This document shows positions 55,412 to 63,925 of a stretch of DNA of 64,000 bases, piece after piece; the stretch's first letter is position 1, and each line of letters starts with the position of its first letter. The position numbers were made by a program, and so were the translations under genes. The notes beneath the pieces are model-generated. The model was not told the origin of the DNA, did no database searches, and saw only the letters and a program-made list of their open reading frames with translations. The stretch is from Limnobaculum eriocheiris (GTDB taxonomy: Bacteria > Pseudomonadota > Gammaproteobacteria > Enterobacterales > Enterobacteriaceae), in the NCBI RefSeq assembly GCF_021010575.1, contig NZ_JAJNAG010000009.1, positions 29,483 through 93,482 of the forward strand. Reading direction: 5' to 3'.

Positions 55412-55869
55412 GGCTTATTCTCCAGCCATTTATCCAACTGGCGTTTTTGCACTTCCGTTAACGTCGGAGGCGGCAGTTGGCGACGTTTCTTTACATATCG
55501 CCAGATAACCCAAAGCCCAAACAGTAGAAATACCAACGGGCTACACCACAGCAGAGCGGTCTGGCTATTAAAACGAGGCTTATATAATACGAAATCGCCA
55601 AAGCGCCGGGTCATAAAGCTGACGATCTGCTCATCAGATTTACCCTCATCCACCATACGGTAGACTTCCAGACGCAGGTCATGGGCGATAGGAGAAGTGG
55701 ATTCAACCAGATTCTGGTTCTGGCACTGTGGGCAACGTAGCTGTTTCGCCAGACTAATGGCCCGTTGCTGATTCTCCGGATTTTTAAACTGCCAGGTATC
55801 AACAATCTCCGCCCGCAGTGGTAATGCCATTAACATCAGTAATATCAGGCGACAAAACAGACGCATCAT
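55408..55869 (-). CDS. nrfF: NrfF/CcmH-type apocytochrome thioreductase
   Basis: The 153-residue protein has a signal peptide (MMRLFCRLILLMLMALPLRA), the active-site motif LRCPQCQNQNLVEST near 45, and a C-terminal membrane helix (ALLWCSPLVFLLFGLWVIW). The family reduces apocytochrome cysteines before haem attachment. It overlaps nrfG by four bases and the DsbE-like gene by four, so the set is translationally coupled. It is predicted to serve NrfA. Confidence 0.92.
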   Translation of the reverse strand: MMRLFCRLILLMLMALPLRAEIVDTWQFKNPENQQRAISLAKQLRCPQCQNQNLVESTSPIAHDLRLEVYRMVDEGKSDEQIVSFMTRRFGDFVLYKPRFNSQTALLWCSPLVFLLFGLWVIWRYVKKRRQLPPPTLTEVQKRQLDKWLENKP

Positions 55870-56417
55870 GAAGAACCTCCTGATGCCATACTTTGCAGCA
55901 CTTCAATTTTAGGCTGAAACTCTTTTTGCCAGATGTCCTGATTCAACTCACCGGAATACCGATAGCGAATAATGCCCTGACTGTCGATCAAATAGGTTTC
56001 CGGCGTGCCATATACGCCCAGATCCAGCGCCAGCTTACCCTTTGGGTCATAAACTGAACGAAGATACGGATTCCCCAACTTATTAAGGACTTCCAGTGCA
56101 GCCGGGCGGTTATCCCGATAGTTCAAACCGTAAAGCTTAAACTCAGGGCGTTCGCGCAGAGTTTGCAGGAATGGAAACTCGAGCTTGCAGGATGGGCACC
56201 AACTGGCCCATACATTTAATACCGTAATGTGCCCGACAAAATCTTGCTGGCTAAAAGTTTTATTACGCAGCAGTAAATCTTCAGCCACAAACTCGGGCAT
56301 CGGCTTATCCTGCTGAATCAATCCTAACTGGTGGGGGTCTTGCTTTAAGCCAAAATAGAGGGCAATGCCCATCAATAGCACCAGAAACAGGGGCAAGAAC
56401 AGTTTTAGCCGATTCAT
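55866..56417 (-). CDS. DsbE/CcmG-type periplasmic thioredoxin of the nrf operon
   Basis: The 183-residue membrane-anchored thioredoxin (anchor LFLPLFLVLLMGIALYFGL) has the active site WASWCPSCKLEFP near residue 75 and the cis-proline GTPETYLID. The CcmG/DsbE family keeps apocytochrome c thiols reduced. E. coli nrf lacks a dedicated gene of this kind, while the Pasteurellaceae nrf cluster has one. It overlaps both neighbours by four bases. Some annotations would call it dsbE or nrfX. Confidence 0.93.
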   Translation of the reverse strand: MNRLKLFLPLFLVLLMGIALYFGLKQDPHQLGLIQQDKPMPEFVAEDLLLRNKTFSQQDFVGHITVLNVWASWCPSCKLEFPFLQTLRERPEFKLYGLNYRDNRPAALEVLNKLGNPYLRSVYDPKGKLALDLGVYGTPETYLIDSQGIIRYRYSGELNQDIWQKEFQPKIEVLQSMASGGSS

Positions 56418-58327
56418 GATGCCACCTCATTCTGATAACACGCATTATCTTTCTTTCTGCTGCGTTTACTCCACAGACTGCATACTCCGCCCAGAACCAT
56501 TAGTAATCCACCGCCCCATACCCAACGAATAAACGGCTTATGGTGGAAACGCAGGGCATAGTTCTGTTTATCAACTTTCTCCCCCATGACCACATACAGA
56601 TCTGCAAGCAAGTTCCAGGATATCCCCGGTTCGCTCATCAGCATGGTTCTGACCGTATAGTGGCGACGCTCCGGCATCAATAGCGTAACCTCTTTACCAT
56701 CACGGGTAACGCGAATAGTAGCCTGCTCTGCCGTGTAGTTAGGGCCAACCAACAGCTTAGTTTCATCATAATGGAACCGGTAACCGCTTAACGTACTTTC
56801 ACTTCCCGGCCCCATTTTTACTCCGGTTTCGGTGGAATAATAGCTGGATAACGTAATACCTATCGCAGTAACCGCTACGCCACAGTGGGCTAACAGCACG
56901 CCCAAACGCCGTAATGATAACTGTCTGATAAAGGTAACGTTGCTGACAATAACCCATACGGACAGCACCAAAGCAACCGCCACCATCGGATAAAAGCGTT
57001 CGAACATCAGGGCGGCAGCACTGCCTGCAATCAACGCCAATATAGCCAAAACAGACAGCCATTTTATCTGGCCTGATGCCATACTTTTCCAACGGCTCAG
57101 AGGTGAAATACCCATCACCATCAGGATCAGTAACATCGGTGGTACAAAGGTGCTGTTAAAGTAAGGTGCGCCAACCGAGATAGAGCCTAACCCCAGCGCG
57201 GTAAACAACATAGGGTAGAAGGTGCCAATCAATACAATCAAGGTCGCAACACTCAACAGCACGTTTGCCATCAGCAAGAGCGCTTCACGAGAAAACAGGT
57301 TAAAACGGGCAACGGCCGACTGGGTATTGGCTCTGAGAGCAAACAGCGTTAACGCTCCAACGATCGCCACACCAAGCAGCAACAGCAACATAATGCCGCG
57401 ATCGGGATCGACCGCAAAAGCATGAACAGAGGTTAATACGCCGGAACGAACAATAAAGGTACCCAGCAGGCTCAAGGCAAAGGTAAAAATCGACAGCAGC
57501 AAACTCCAGTAACTGAAAGTGCCACGTTGTTCCGTCACAATCAGCGCATGCAGCAGCGCCGTACCTGATAGCCAGGGCATTAAAGAGGCGTTTTCAACCG
57601 GGTCCCAAAACCACCATCCGCCCCAGCCCAGTTCGTAATAGGCCCACCACGAACCTAAAATAATACCGGCGGTTAAACAAATCCATGCGGCTAACGCCCA
57701 TGGACGGCTCCAGTAAGCAACCGCGGCATCCATGCGCCCACTTAACAGTGCCGCAATAGCAAAAGCGAAATTAACCGCAAATCCTACATAGCCGAGATAC
57801 AGCAACGGAGGATGAAAAATCAGGCCAACGTCTTGTAACATTGGGTTAAGATCCCGCCCTTCCATCGGTGCAGGAAATACTCTCTCAAACGGGTTGGAGT
57901 ACAGCAGGATAAACAGGCAAAAGCCCACCATAATCAAACCAAGAATCGCCAGCACGGTGCTATTAAGCTGTATATCCATACGGCGACGCAATGCGGCAAC
58001 CAGCGCGCTCCATACCGAGAGAGAAAACAGCCAGAACAGCATGGAGCCTTCATGCCCACCCCACACGGCCGCAACTTTAAAAAACAGCGGTAACTGGGAG
58101 TTAGAGTGCTGGGCGACATACATGACGGAGAAGTCATCGGTCGCAAAACTGTAACCGAGTAACGAGATAGACAGGGTAATCAGCAGGCAAACCCCATAAC
58201 TCAGGGGAGCTGCATAGCGAATGAGTAATGCCCGCCGGCAATAAATGCCTGCCAGCGGAGCAATACTCAGTAATATCGCAAGTGCTAAAGCACCTGCCAG
58301 GGATAGCAGCCCCAAATCAGGGATCAT
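56414..58327 (-). CDS. nrfE: NrfE/CcmF-type haem lyase
   Basis: The 637-residue inner-membrane protein has about 15 helices and the tryptophan-rich haem-handling motif WGGWWFWDPVENASLMPWLSG near residue 240. AAVWGGHEGSMLFWLFSLSV and GRDLNPMLQDVGLIFHPPLL are further CcmF-family blocks. It is the haem lyase for NrfA maturation together with NrfF and NrfG. E. coli NrfE has 552 residues, and this one is CcmF-length. It overlaps the DsbE-like gene by four bases and follows nrfD after 23 bases. Confidence 0.94.
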   Translation of the reverse strand: MIPDLGLLSLAGALALAILLSIAPLAGIYCRRALLIRYAAPLSYGVCLLITLSISLLGYSFATDDFSVMYVAQHSNSQLPLFFKVAAVWGGHEGSMLFWLFSLSVWSALVAALRRRMDIQLNSTVLAILGLIMVGFCLFILLYSNPFERVFPAPMEGRDLNPMLQDVGLIFHPPLLYLGYVGFAVNFAFAIAALLSGRMDAAVAYWSRPWALAAWICLTAGIILGSWWAYYELGWGGWWFWDPVENASLMPWLSGTALLHALIVTEQRGTFSYWSLLLSIFTFALSLLGTFIVRSGVLTSVHAFAVDPDRGIMLLLLLGVAIVGALTLFALRANTQSAVARFNLFSREALLLMANVLLSVATLIVLIGTFYPMLFTALGLGSISVGAPYFNSTFVPPMLLILMVMGISPLSRWKSMASGQIKWLSVLAILALIAGSAAALMFERFYPMVAVALVLSVWVIVSNVTFIRQLSLRRLGVLLAHCGVAVTAIGITLSSYYSTETGVKMGPGSESTLSGYRFHYDETKLLVGPNYTAEQATIRVTRDGKEVTLLMPERRHYTVRTMLMSEPGISWNLLADLYVVMGEKVDKQNYALRFHHKPFIRWVWGGGLLMVLGGVCSLWSKRSRKKDNACYQNEVAS

Positions 58328-58350
58328 GCTATATCCTTTTTATCAAACAT

Positions 58351-59307
58351 TCAGGCTACCGTCATTTGACCGGCATACAGGATAAAGAAACGTAATAGCA
58401 ATATGCCGGAGAGTCCCATACATGCGACCGCTATTATATAACTTTTACTGTGCTGAACGCGCTTGCTGCACACCATACTCATGATCAGCGGCAATAAAAT
58501 TCCCAACCCGATCACGCCAAACCAGAAAACGTTCGACCAGAACCCACCGCCAATTGCTGCAACCGCCGCCGCCTCTCTCTGACCGCCGCCAAAGAACAGG
58601 CCAACAAACAGGGCCAGCAACAGGAACAGTTCAAACAGTACAACCGGTTTTTCAATCTGATGAACAAAATGAACCGACGGACTATCTACCGGCTGCTTAA
58701 ACCAGACAATACCAAACAGCACCGCCGCCGCCGCTCCGGATGAAATACCGGAGAACAGAAACAGCACCGGAAGTACCGGGTTATTCAGCATTGGATAGGT
58801 TTTCAGTGCCGACAGCAGGAAACCAGTATAAGCCCCCAGCGCTACCGCTAGGAAAATCATTAACGGCTCCAGCACCCTCTCAAAACGGGCAAATACTGCA
58901 ATAATGCCATTAATCCAGCTAAACCCTTTAAAGCGCTGCTCCAGAAAGTTAGCAATCTCCTGACGAAACAGCACCGCCAGCCAGGCTATCAGGACTAACA
59001 TATACACCTGAAACAGCATCACCCCCATCGACATAACCGATGTTGGGCTATAGAAAATCATCAGGTACCAGAAAGTCCACGGACGTGTCAGGTGGAAAAT
59101 CAGAATCACCAGACCAACAATCACTGTCAGTGGGGCAATGATTGCCGTTGCTTTAATGATGCCATCACGGCTTGCGCCATCGGCTAACACCCGGCGTTTA
59201 AGAAACACCGCAATGGTCGCCATGCCCGCAGAAACGCCAATCAGGAACAGATAAATGGCGATTGGCCAGTCCCAAACCAGGGATTCAAAATGGAAAGCGC
59301 TGCTCAT
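58351..59307 (-). CDS. nrfD: NrfD, quinol-oxidising membrane subunit
   Basis: The 318-residue protein has eight or nine membrane helices and matches E. coli NrfD (318 residues): SAFHFESLVWDWPIAIYLFL, GVSAGMATIAVFLKRRVLAD, and VLFLFSGISSGAAAAVLFGI. It oxidises menaquinol and passes electrons to NrfC. It overlaps nrfC by four bases. No deviation from the family is visible. Confidence 0.95.
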   Translation of the reverse strand: MSSAFHFESLVWDWPIAIYLFLIGVSAGMATIAVFLKRRVLADGASRDGIIKATAIIAPLTVIVGLVILIFHLTRPWTFWYLMIFYSPTSVMSMGVMLFQVYMLVLIAWLAVLFRQEIANFLEQRFKGFSWINGIIAVFARFERVLEPLMIFLAVALGAYTGFLLSALKTYPMLNNPVLPVLFLFSGISSGAAAAVLFGIVWFKQPVDSPSVHFVHQIEKPVVLFELFLLLALFVGLFFGGGQREAAAVAAIGGGFWSNVFWFGVIGLGILLPLIMSMVCSKRVQHSKSYIIAVACMGLSGILLLRFFILYAGQMTVA

Positions 59308-59975
59308 CCTTTAATCTCCCCATGTTTGCTTGGAATACGATACATTTTCGGCTCGGTTCCTAAATGTACCTTCGCACGGTAAGTGGTCTTGTTTTCTATC
59401 AGTTTCACAATGTCACTATTTGGATCGTCCAGATTACCAAAGGTTAACGCCTTGGTAGGACAGGATTCCACACAGGCAGGTAGTTTGCCCTGAGCTAAAT
59501 TGGTATCACGACAGAAGTTACATTTGTCTGCCGTTTTTCTGACAGGATGAATAAAGCGTACACGATACGGACAGGCAGCAATGCAATACTGACAGCCAAC
59601 GCAACGTTCCGGATTAACTTCAACAATACCCGTGGCAGCATCTTTATAAGAAGCCCCTGTCGGACAGACATCCACACAAGGCGGGTTATCACAATGCTGA
59701 CAAGAGTGACGATAAAACTGATATTTTGCCTCAGGAAACTCTCCTATAGGGCCAGTGCGGATAATATTTAACCGCGATACCCCTTCAGGAACTTTATTCA
59801 CCTGCCGGCAAGCATCCATACACGCGGTGCAGCCAATACAACGAGTTTCGTCATACACCATGCCATAACGAATGCCGTTAATTGACATAGTCTGCGCCAG
59901 CGAACGGTTAACCGGGCCGGTCATAAAGATTACTGCTCCCATACCGGCAATAAAATGACGGCGTGAGCAACTCAT
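59304..59975 (-). CDS. nrfC: NrfC, four-cluster ferredoxin subunit with Tat signal
   Basis: The 223-residue protein begins MSCSRRHFIAGMGAVIFMTG, a twin-arginine signal. Cysteine clusters are CIGCTACMDACRQ, CQHCDNPPCVDVCP, CVGCQYCIAACPYRV and CNFCRDTNLAQGKLPACVESCP, four [4Fe-4S] sites. It takes electrons from NrfD to NrfB in the periplasm. Start and stop overlap nrfB and nrfD by four bases each. Confidence 0.96.
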   Translation of the reverse strand: MSCSRRHFIAGMGAVIFMTGPVNRSLAQTMSINGIRYGMVYDETRCIGCTACMDACRQVNKVPEGVSRLNIIRTGPIGEFPEAKYQFYRHSCQHCDNPPCVDVCPTGASYKDAATGIVEVNPERCVGCQYCIAACPYRVRFIHPVRKTADKCNFCRDTNLAQGKLPACVESCPTKALTFGNLDDPNSDIVKLIENKTTYRAKVHLGTEPKMYRIPSKHGEIKG

Positions 59976-60532
59976 GGGGTTTCCTTCTCTTTTTGGTATT
60001 GCTGCTGTTGTTTACTGTGGCAGTCAACACATAGCTTGATCTGACCTTTCTGATCCAATCCTTGTACCGGATCTTTAGCCGGATGTAACTGGTGACAGCT
60101 GGCACAGGACGTTTTCAGGATATGGACATCATGAGCCCATAACGCCGTGCGTAATTTCTCTGGCTGGTGACAAGTCATACAAACCTGATTTTGCTTATCA
60201 ACCGGGAATACGTCTTCATTAAAACGCATGGCATCCGCAACGCCATTACGGTGTTCCGGAGTGATTTTGCCGTGACAGTTGGTACAGGTCACCGGCAGTT
60301 GGTTATTTGGGTTAATCGCTTTTGAATGCGCGCCGTGCATGCCATCCTTAGTGTCTTTATGACACTGAGTACAGGCATAGTCACGATTGCGCTGTAACTC
60401 TACTTTATATTCGGACGATACTTCTGTTTTCTGCTCCGGTAGCGGTTCTGCGGATGACGGCATTGCCGTCAGCGCAAACATTGATACCAGCATTAACAGC
60501 CCGCCCTTAAATAATGAACGTAAACTGCCCAT
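59972..60532 (-). CDS. nrfB: NrfB, pentahaem cytochrome c
   Basis: The 186-residue protein has a signal peptide (GGLLMLVSMFALTAMPSSA) and five CxxCH haem motifs: CTQCH, CTNCH, CMTCH, CASCH and CVDCH. It is the electron donor to NrfA. It lies 46 bases after nrfA, with a perfect GC hairpin in the gap, and overlaps nrfC by four bases. Length and haem number match E. coli NrfB (188 residues). Confidence 0.96.
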   Translation of the reverse strand: MGSLRSLFKGGLLMLVSMFALTAMPSSAEPLPEQKTEVSSEYKVELQRNRDYACTQCHKDTKDGMHGAHSKAINPNNQLPVTCTNCHGKITPEHRNGVADAMRFNEDVFPVDKQNQVCMTCHQPEKLRTALWAHDVHILKTSCASCHQLHPAKDPVQGLDQKGQIKLCVDCHSKQQQQYQKEKETP

Positions 60533-60551
60533 GATAATTCCACCTTATTTG

Positions 60552-60571
60552 GGCCCCGGCATACCGGGGCC
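60552..60571 (-). other. Intercistronic hairpin between nrfA and nrfB
   Basis: GGCCCCGG (60552-60559), loop CATA, CCGGGGCC (60564-60571) form a perfect, very GC-rich stem with no T-run. It most likely protects the nrfA mRNA 3' end and keeps NrfA more abundant than later subunits. Confidence 0.7.
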
Positions 60572-60578
60572 GATAACT

Positions 60579-62000
60579 TTATTTGCTTAACAAGCGCTCT
60601 TCTTTTCTGGCGTTTGCGTCCCATTCCGCTACGCGGGTTTTCAGGAACTCTTGCTTGTCGCTCTCAAGTTTTTGCATATCCATACCTAATGCTTTTTGAG
60701 CATTAGCTTTAGTGGAAAGATCAGGTAATGCGATTTCGTGAGTAATACCTTTAGTTGCTAACAACCGAGCCAGTTTAGTACGGGCATCAGCCGCTTTATC
60801 TAACGCAGTACCCAGAATTTTCAGGCCAACTTCAGGTGCGTGCATATGAATACCGTGCGAGGCAATGGCATAGTCCCAACGCCATTGCGCATGGCGGATA
60901 TCCAACAGGATTGGTTTCATCTCTTCTTCGGTTGCACCGGCATCCCATGCTGCTTTAGCCTCGAAGTGAGCATGAACTAACTGAGCTTCTGTTTTCTTCT
61001 TCAGTTCTCTGACCGCTTCTTTTCTGGCAGCAACGATATCCTGTAACTGTTCTTTAGTTTGGGTGTGACAGCTGGCGCAGGTTTCATTGAATCGATCAAA
61101 AGGGTTACCAATTTTATGGTCGGTAAACACTTTACCTTCTGCGTTTTGTACCTTCGGCATATGACAGTCAATACAGGTCACATTGTTCTTACCGTGGATA
61201 CCCTGACTCCAGGTTTCATACTCCGGGTGCTGCGCCTTCAGCATCGGTGTTTTAGATAACTGATGAGTCCAGTCAGAGAATGCGATGTTATCGTAGTACT
61301 CTTCCATTTTCTCTACGGTTATCCCTTTATCCCAAGGGAACTTAACCGCTTTGCTTTTGCCTTCGAAATAGTATTCAACGTGGCAGTTACTACAAACCAT
61401 AGCTTGTTTATCCAGATGACTGGCTTTATCAAATGGTTTACCAATCGCTTCCAACGCACGAACGGCATAAGGACGAGACATATTAAGTGCTGGTTTACCT
61501 TCAGCGAAATCTTTAGATGCAGTGTCATGACAGTCAGCACAGCCGATTGGGTTCACAATCTGCGCGCCGCCTCTTGACCACATGCCTTCAAAATATTTGT
61601 CTTCGCCACCTTCATCGATCAGACGAGCCACATCCGGGCTTTTACAGCTCCAGCATGCCATCGGCAGCGGGCCATCGGTATCTTTCATTGGTGCCCCGGT
61701 ACGCAGAGTTTCGCGCACGTCAGTAATGGCATAGAAGTGGCCACGTGCTTTTTTATAATCTTTTGCAAATGGATAACCGGCCCAAAGAATAACCATATCA
61801 GGATATTCATCCAGACCGCCGCCTAACTTGTTTGACTCGCTGGTTGCGCGCCATGAATCGTATTGATCCGCATGATCTTTTGCAAAGACCTCATTACGGG
61901 CCTCTACATTCGATTTATTAGCTAATGCTGTATTGCCCACCAAAAGTGATGCAAACAATATCAGTAAGCTAGCTGATAACTTTGCCTTAATCTTGCCCAC
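60579..62000 (-). CDS. nrfA: NrfA, periplasmic ammonia-forming cytochrome c nitrite reductase
   Basis: I favour the GTG at 62000, eight bases after GGGAG. An ATG at 62015 has no ribosome-binding site. The product has a signal peptide ([20 protein letters not shown], cleavage after ALA). It has the special lysine-ligated haem site [13 protein letters not shown] and four CxxCH sites (CADCH, CSNCH, CIDCH, CASCH). [10 protein letters not shown] near the end holds further ligands. It reduces nitrite to ammonium with six electrons from NrfB. It matches E. coli NrfA throughout and heads the operon nrfA-B-C-D-E-dsbE-F-G. Confidence 0.96.
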   Translation of the reverse strand: MGKIKAKLSASLLILFASLLVGNTALANKSNVEARNEVFAKDHADQYDSWRATSESNKLGGGLDEYPDMVILWAGYPFAKDYKKARGHFYAITDVRETLRTGAPMKDTDGPLPMACWSCKSPDVARLIDEGGEDKYFEGMWSRGGAQIVNPIGCADCHDTASKDFAEGKPALNMSRPYAVRALEAIGKPFDKASHLDKQAMVCSNCHVEYYFEGKSKAVKFPWDKGITVEKMEEYYDNIAFSDWTHQLSKTPMLKAQHPEYETWSQGIHGKNNVTCIDCHMPKVQNAEGKVFTDHKIGNPFDRFNETCASCHTQTKEQLQDIVAARKEAVRELKKKTEAQLVHAHFEAKAAWDAGATEEEMKPILLDIRHAQWRWDYAIASHGIHMHAPEVGLKILGTALDKAADARTKLARLLATKGITHEIALPDLSTKANAQKALGMDMQKLESDKQEFLKTRVAEWDANARKEERLLSK

Positions 62001-62015
62001 GGTAAGTACTCCCAT

Positions 62016-62499
62016 TTATTATAAGTTCGGCGTTCGTTGAGCCGATTACCAAGATATTGATATCTTTTTATGTGCTGCTTCCAATGCACTAAATCACTAC
62101 TCAAGTAGTATTTTATTATCCCCCTAAATATAACTATTTAGAGAGCAAATAAATATTTGTCTTAATATTGGTTGTTTTAGATCAATGAATAATGTGGGTA
62201 AAAATCATTTTCTTGATAGGGTTCAAATAATATTTTCAGCCATCAATTCAATATACTCACAAATAGTTACGTAAATAATTAACTATTTATAGGTATATAA
62301 TTGCCCAACAATTAAATTAATATACCTAATAATGGTTATGTTTATTTTGGAATAAAGAAATATAAACATAATATATATAACGGAATTCATTTTGATATCT
62401 GAATGAAAATTATTATCAATAAAGCAAATAAACAGGACTATTTATCAGTGAACGCGTTAAAATAGCACTCCTTGTTGAGCAGGTTAAAGGGAGAGTGCA
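62016..62499. promoter_or_regulatory. Divergent nrfA/mobA control region
   Basis: The 484-base gap is very AT-rich. It holds an FNR-like site (listed next), an inverted repeat CTAAATA-TAAC-TATTTAG at 62124-62141, and CTACT-CA-AGTAG near 62098-62109. Nitrite reductase operons are activated by FNR and by NarL/NarP, so some of these may be operators. A purine-rich GGGAGAG precedes the mobA ATG. Confidence 0.6.
62172..62185. promoter_or_regulatory. FNR-like site upstream of nrfA
   Basis: TTGTT-TTAG-ATCAA differs from the FNR consensus TTGAT-N4-ATCAA at one base. It lies about 170 bases before the nrfA start, in the gap where anaerobic activation is expected. Confidence 0.65.
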
Positions 62500-63075
62500 A
62501 TGTCGATACCTTCAATTACCGGAGCCATTCTGGCCGGTGGGCAGGCAACCAGAATGGGTGGTACAGACAAAGGTTTAGTTACCATTGGTGGTACTCCGCT
62601 ATACCTGCATGTTCTTACGCGTCTTAAGCCTCAGGTTGAGAGTATTATTATCAGCGCTAACCGCAACACAGAAGAGTATAAAAAAAGCGGCCATCCGGTA
62701 TTCCAGGACTCTATTGAAGGCTTCAAGGGGCCTTTAGCGGGTATTTTAACCATGCTGGAAAATAGCCCGACAGAATGGGTTCTGTTTGCGCCCTGCGATA
62801 CCCCCCTCATTCCCGATTCTCTAGCGAAAAGATTATGGCACCACCGAAATAATCAGCCCGTAGCTTATGTGGATGATGGAGAGCGAGCACATCCTACTCT
62901 GGCATTAATGAATATCTGCCTGATAACACCACTACGCAACTACCTTCAGGGAGGCGATCGTAAGCTTATGATCTTCTTATCCCAACAACAGGCCACCGCG
63001 GTTGATTTTAGTGATATGCCGCAGGCCTTTAAAAATATAAATACATTGGATGAATGCCGTAACTGGAATAAATAA
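62500..63075 (+). CDS. mobA: Molybdenum cofactor guanylyltransferase MobA
   Basis: The 191-residue protein begins MSIPSITGAILAGGQATRMG, with the nucleotide-binding LAGGxxxRMGGxDK motif, then FKGPLAGILTMLE and FAPCDTPLIPDSLAKRL. It transfers GMP to Mo-molybdopterin to make bis-MGD, the cofactor of FdnG. E. coli MobA has 194 residues. mobB follows after three bases, so the two form an operon. Confidence 0.96.
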   Translation: MSIPSITGAILAGGQATRMGGTDKGLVTIGGTPLYLHVLTRLKPQVESIIISANRNTEEYKKSGHPVFQDSIEGFKGPLAGILTMLENSPTEWVLFAPCDTPLIPDSLAKRLWHHRNNQPVAYVDDGERAHPTLALMNICLITPLRNYLQGGDRKLMIFLSQQQATAVDFSDMPQAFKNINTLDECRNWNK

Positions 63076-63078
63076 AAT

Positions 63079-63615
63079 ATGATAATAACAACGATACAAC
63101 GCATTCCTTTATTAGGCATAACTGCATACAGCGGTACCGGAAAAACGACTTTGCTTAAACAGTTGATTCCCGCCTTATCCAACATGGACATTCGCTGTGC
63201 GCTTATCAAACATTCCCATCACAATATGGACATTGATATACCGGGAAAAGACAGCTACGAATTACGTAAAGCCGGTGCATCACAAACCATTGTGGCCTGC
63301 GATCAACGCTGGGCTTTAATGACAGAAACACCAGACAGAGCCATAAGTCTGACAGAACTGGCAGATAAGTTTGATGTTAATCAGATTGATTTAGTTCTGG
63401 TTGAAGGTTTTAAGCACGAGCCTATTAATAAAATAGCGTTATTTCGCCGTTCAGTGGGTAAACCTCTGGATGGACTAATCGATAATCATGTTATTGCACT
63501 GGCAACAGACGAGGAGATATCCGTTAATGTTCCACTGCTGGATATAAATAACCTTGAGCAGATCGCTGACTTTATTCAGAGTTGGTTAAATAATAAAAAT
63601 ATAATAGTTAACTAA
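63079..63615 (+). CDS. mobB: Molybdopterin-guanine dinucleotide biosynthesis adaptor MobB
   Basis: The 178-residue GTP-binding protein has the Walker A motif ITAYSGTGKTTLLKQLIPAL near residue 11, then ALIKHSHHNMDIDIPGKDSY and DLVLVEGFKHEPINKI. It aids MobA but is not essential in E. coli. The gene lies three bases after mobA. It ends shortly before DNA disrupted by an IS1-like element. Confidence 0.95.
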   Translation: MIITTIQRIPLLGITAYSGTGKTTLLKQLIPALSNMDIRCALIKHSHHNMDIDIPGKDSYELRKAGASQTIVACDQRWALMTETPDRAISLTELADKFDVNQIDLVLVEGFKHEPINKIALFRRSVGKPLDGLIDNHVIALATDEEISVNVPLLDINNLEQIADFIQSWLNNKNIIVN

Positions 63616-63925
63616 CAGTGGCATTCGTTATATCAGAAAAAAGCTGTTGCATAACGCATTGAAAATTTACTGCTAAAGCGTTTCATCAACTTCAATAAAT
63701 ATAAATAAATTATCTTTATCCATTATTAATTTTGGCATCTTCGATATCTATTTTTCCTACTGGCAGAAATATCTTCTCTTTAGTATCAGCCTGTTTACGT
63801 GATGCAAGAAGGCAATCTGAACTCATGGCTTCAATTTGCTGGTAAACCTGACAAATGGACTTGAGCGGATATTCGGTCGTGACGCATATTTAGTGTTGTG
63901 GTATTCTTCGCCCTTTGGATGATTG
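63616..63925. other. Region between mobB and the IS1-like gene
   Basis: It contains a leftward coding remnant (see next entry) and the presumed left end of the IS1-like element, starting near GGTCGTGACGCATATTTAGT at about 63879. IS1 ends commonly read GGT...TTTAGTG, which guides this placement, but the exact boundary is uncertain. Confidence 0.5.
63716..63878 (-). pseudogene. C-terminal remnant of an unidentified gene cut by an IS1-like element
   Basis: The minus strand reads TEYPLKSICQVYQQIEAMSS, then DCLLASRKQADTKEKIFLPV and GKIDIEDAKINNG before a TAA at 63716-63718. Upstream the frame meets the IS end and a stop. I do not recognise the family. Composition is like a real enteric coding sequence, so a host gene was probably interrupted here. 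The rest may lie beyond the window. Confidence 0.45.

Noticed and set aside
62398-62420. Possible Fur box before mobA (GAATGAAAATTATTATC)
   Set aside because: Only a partial match in very AT-rich DNA, and mobA is not a known Fur target.
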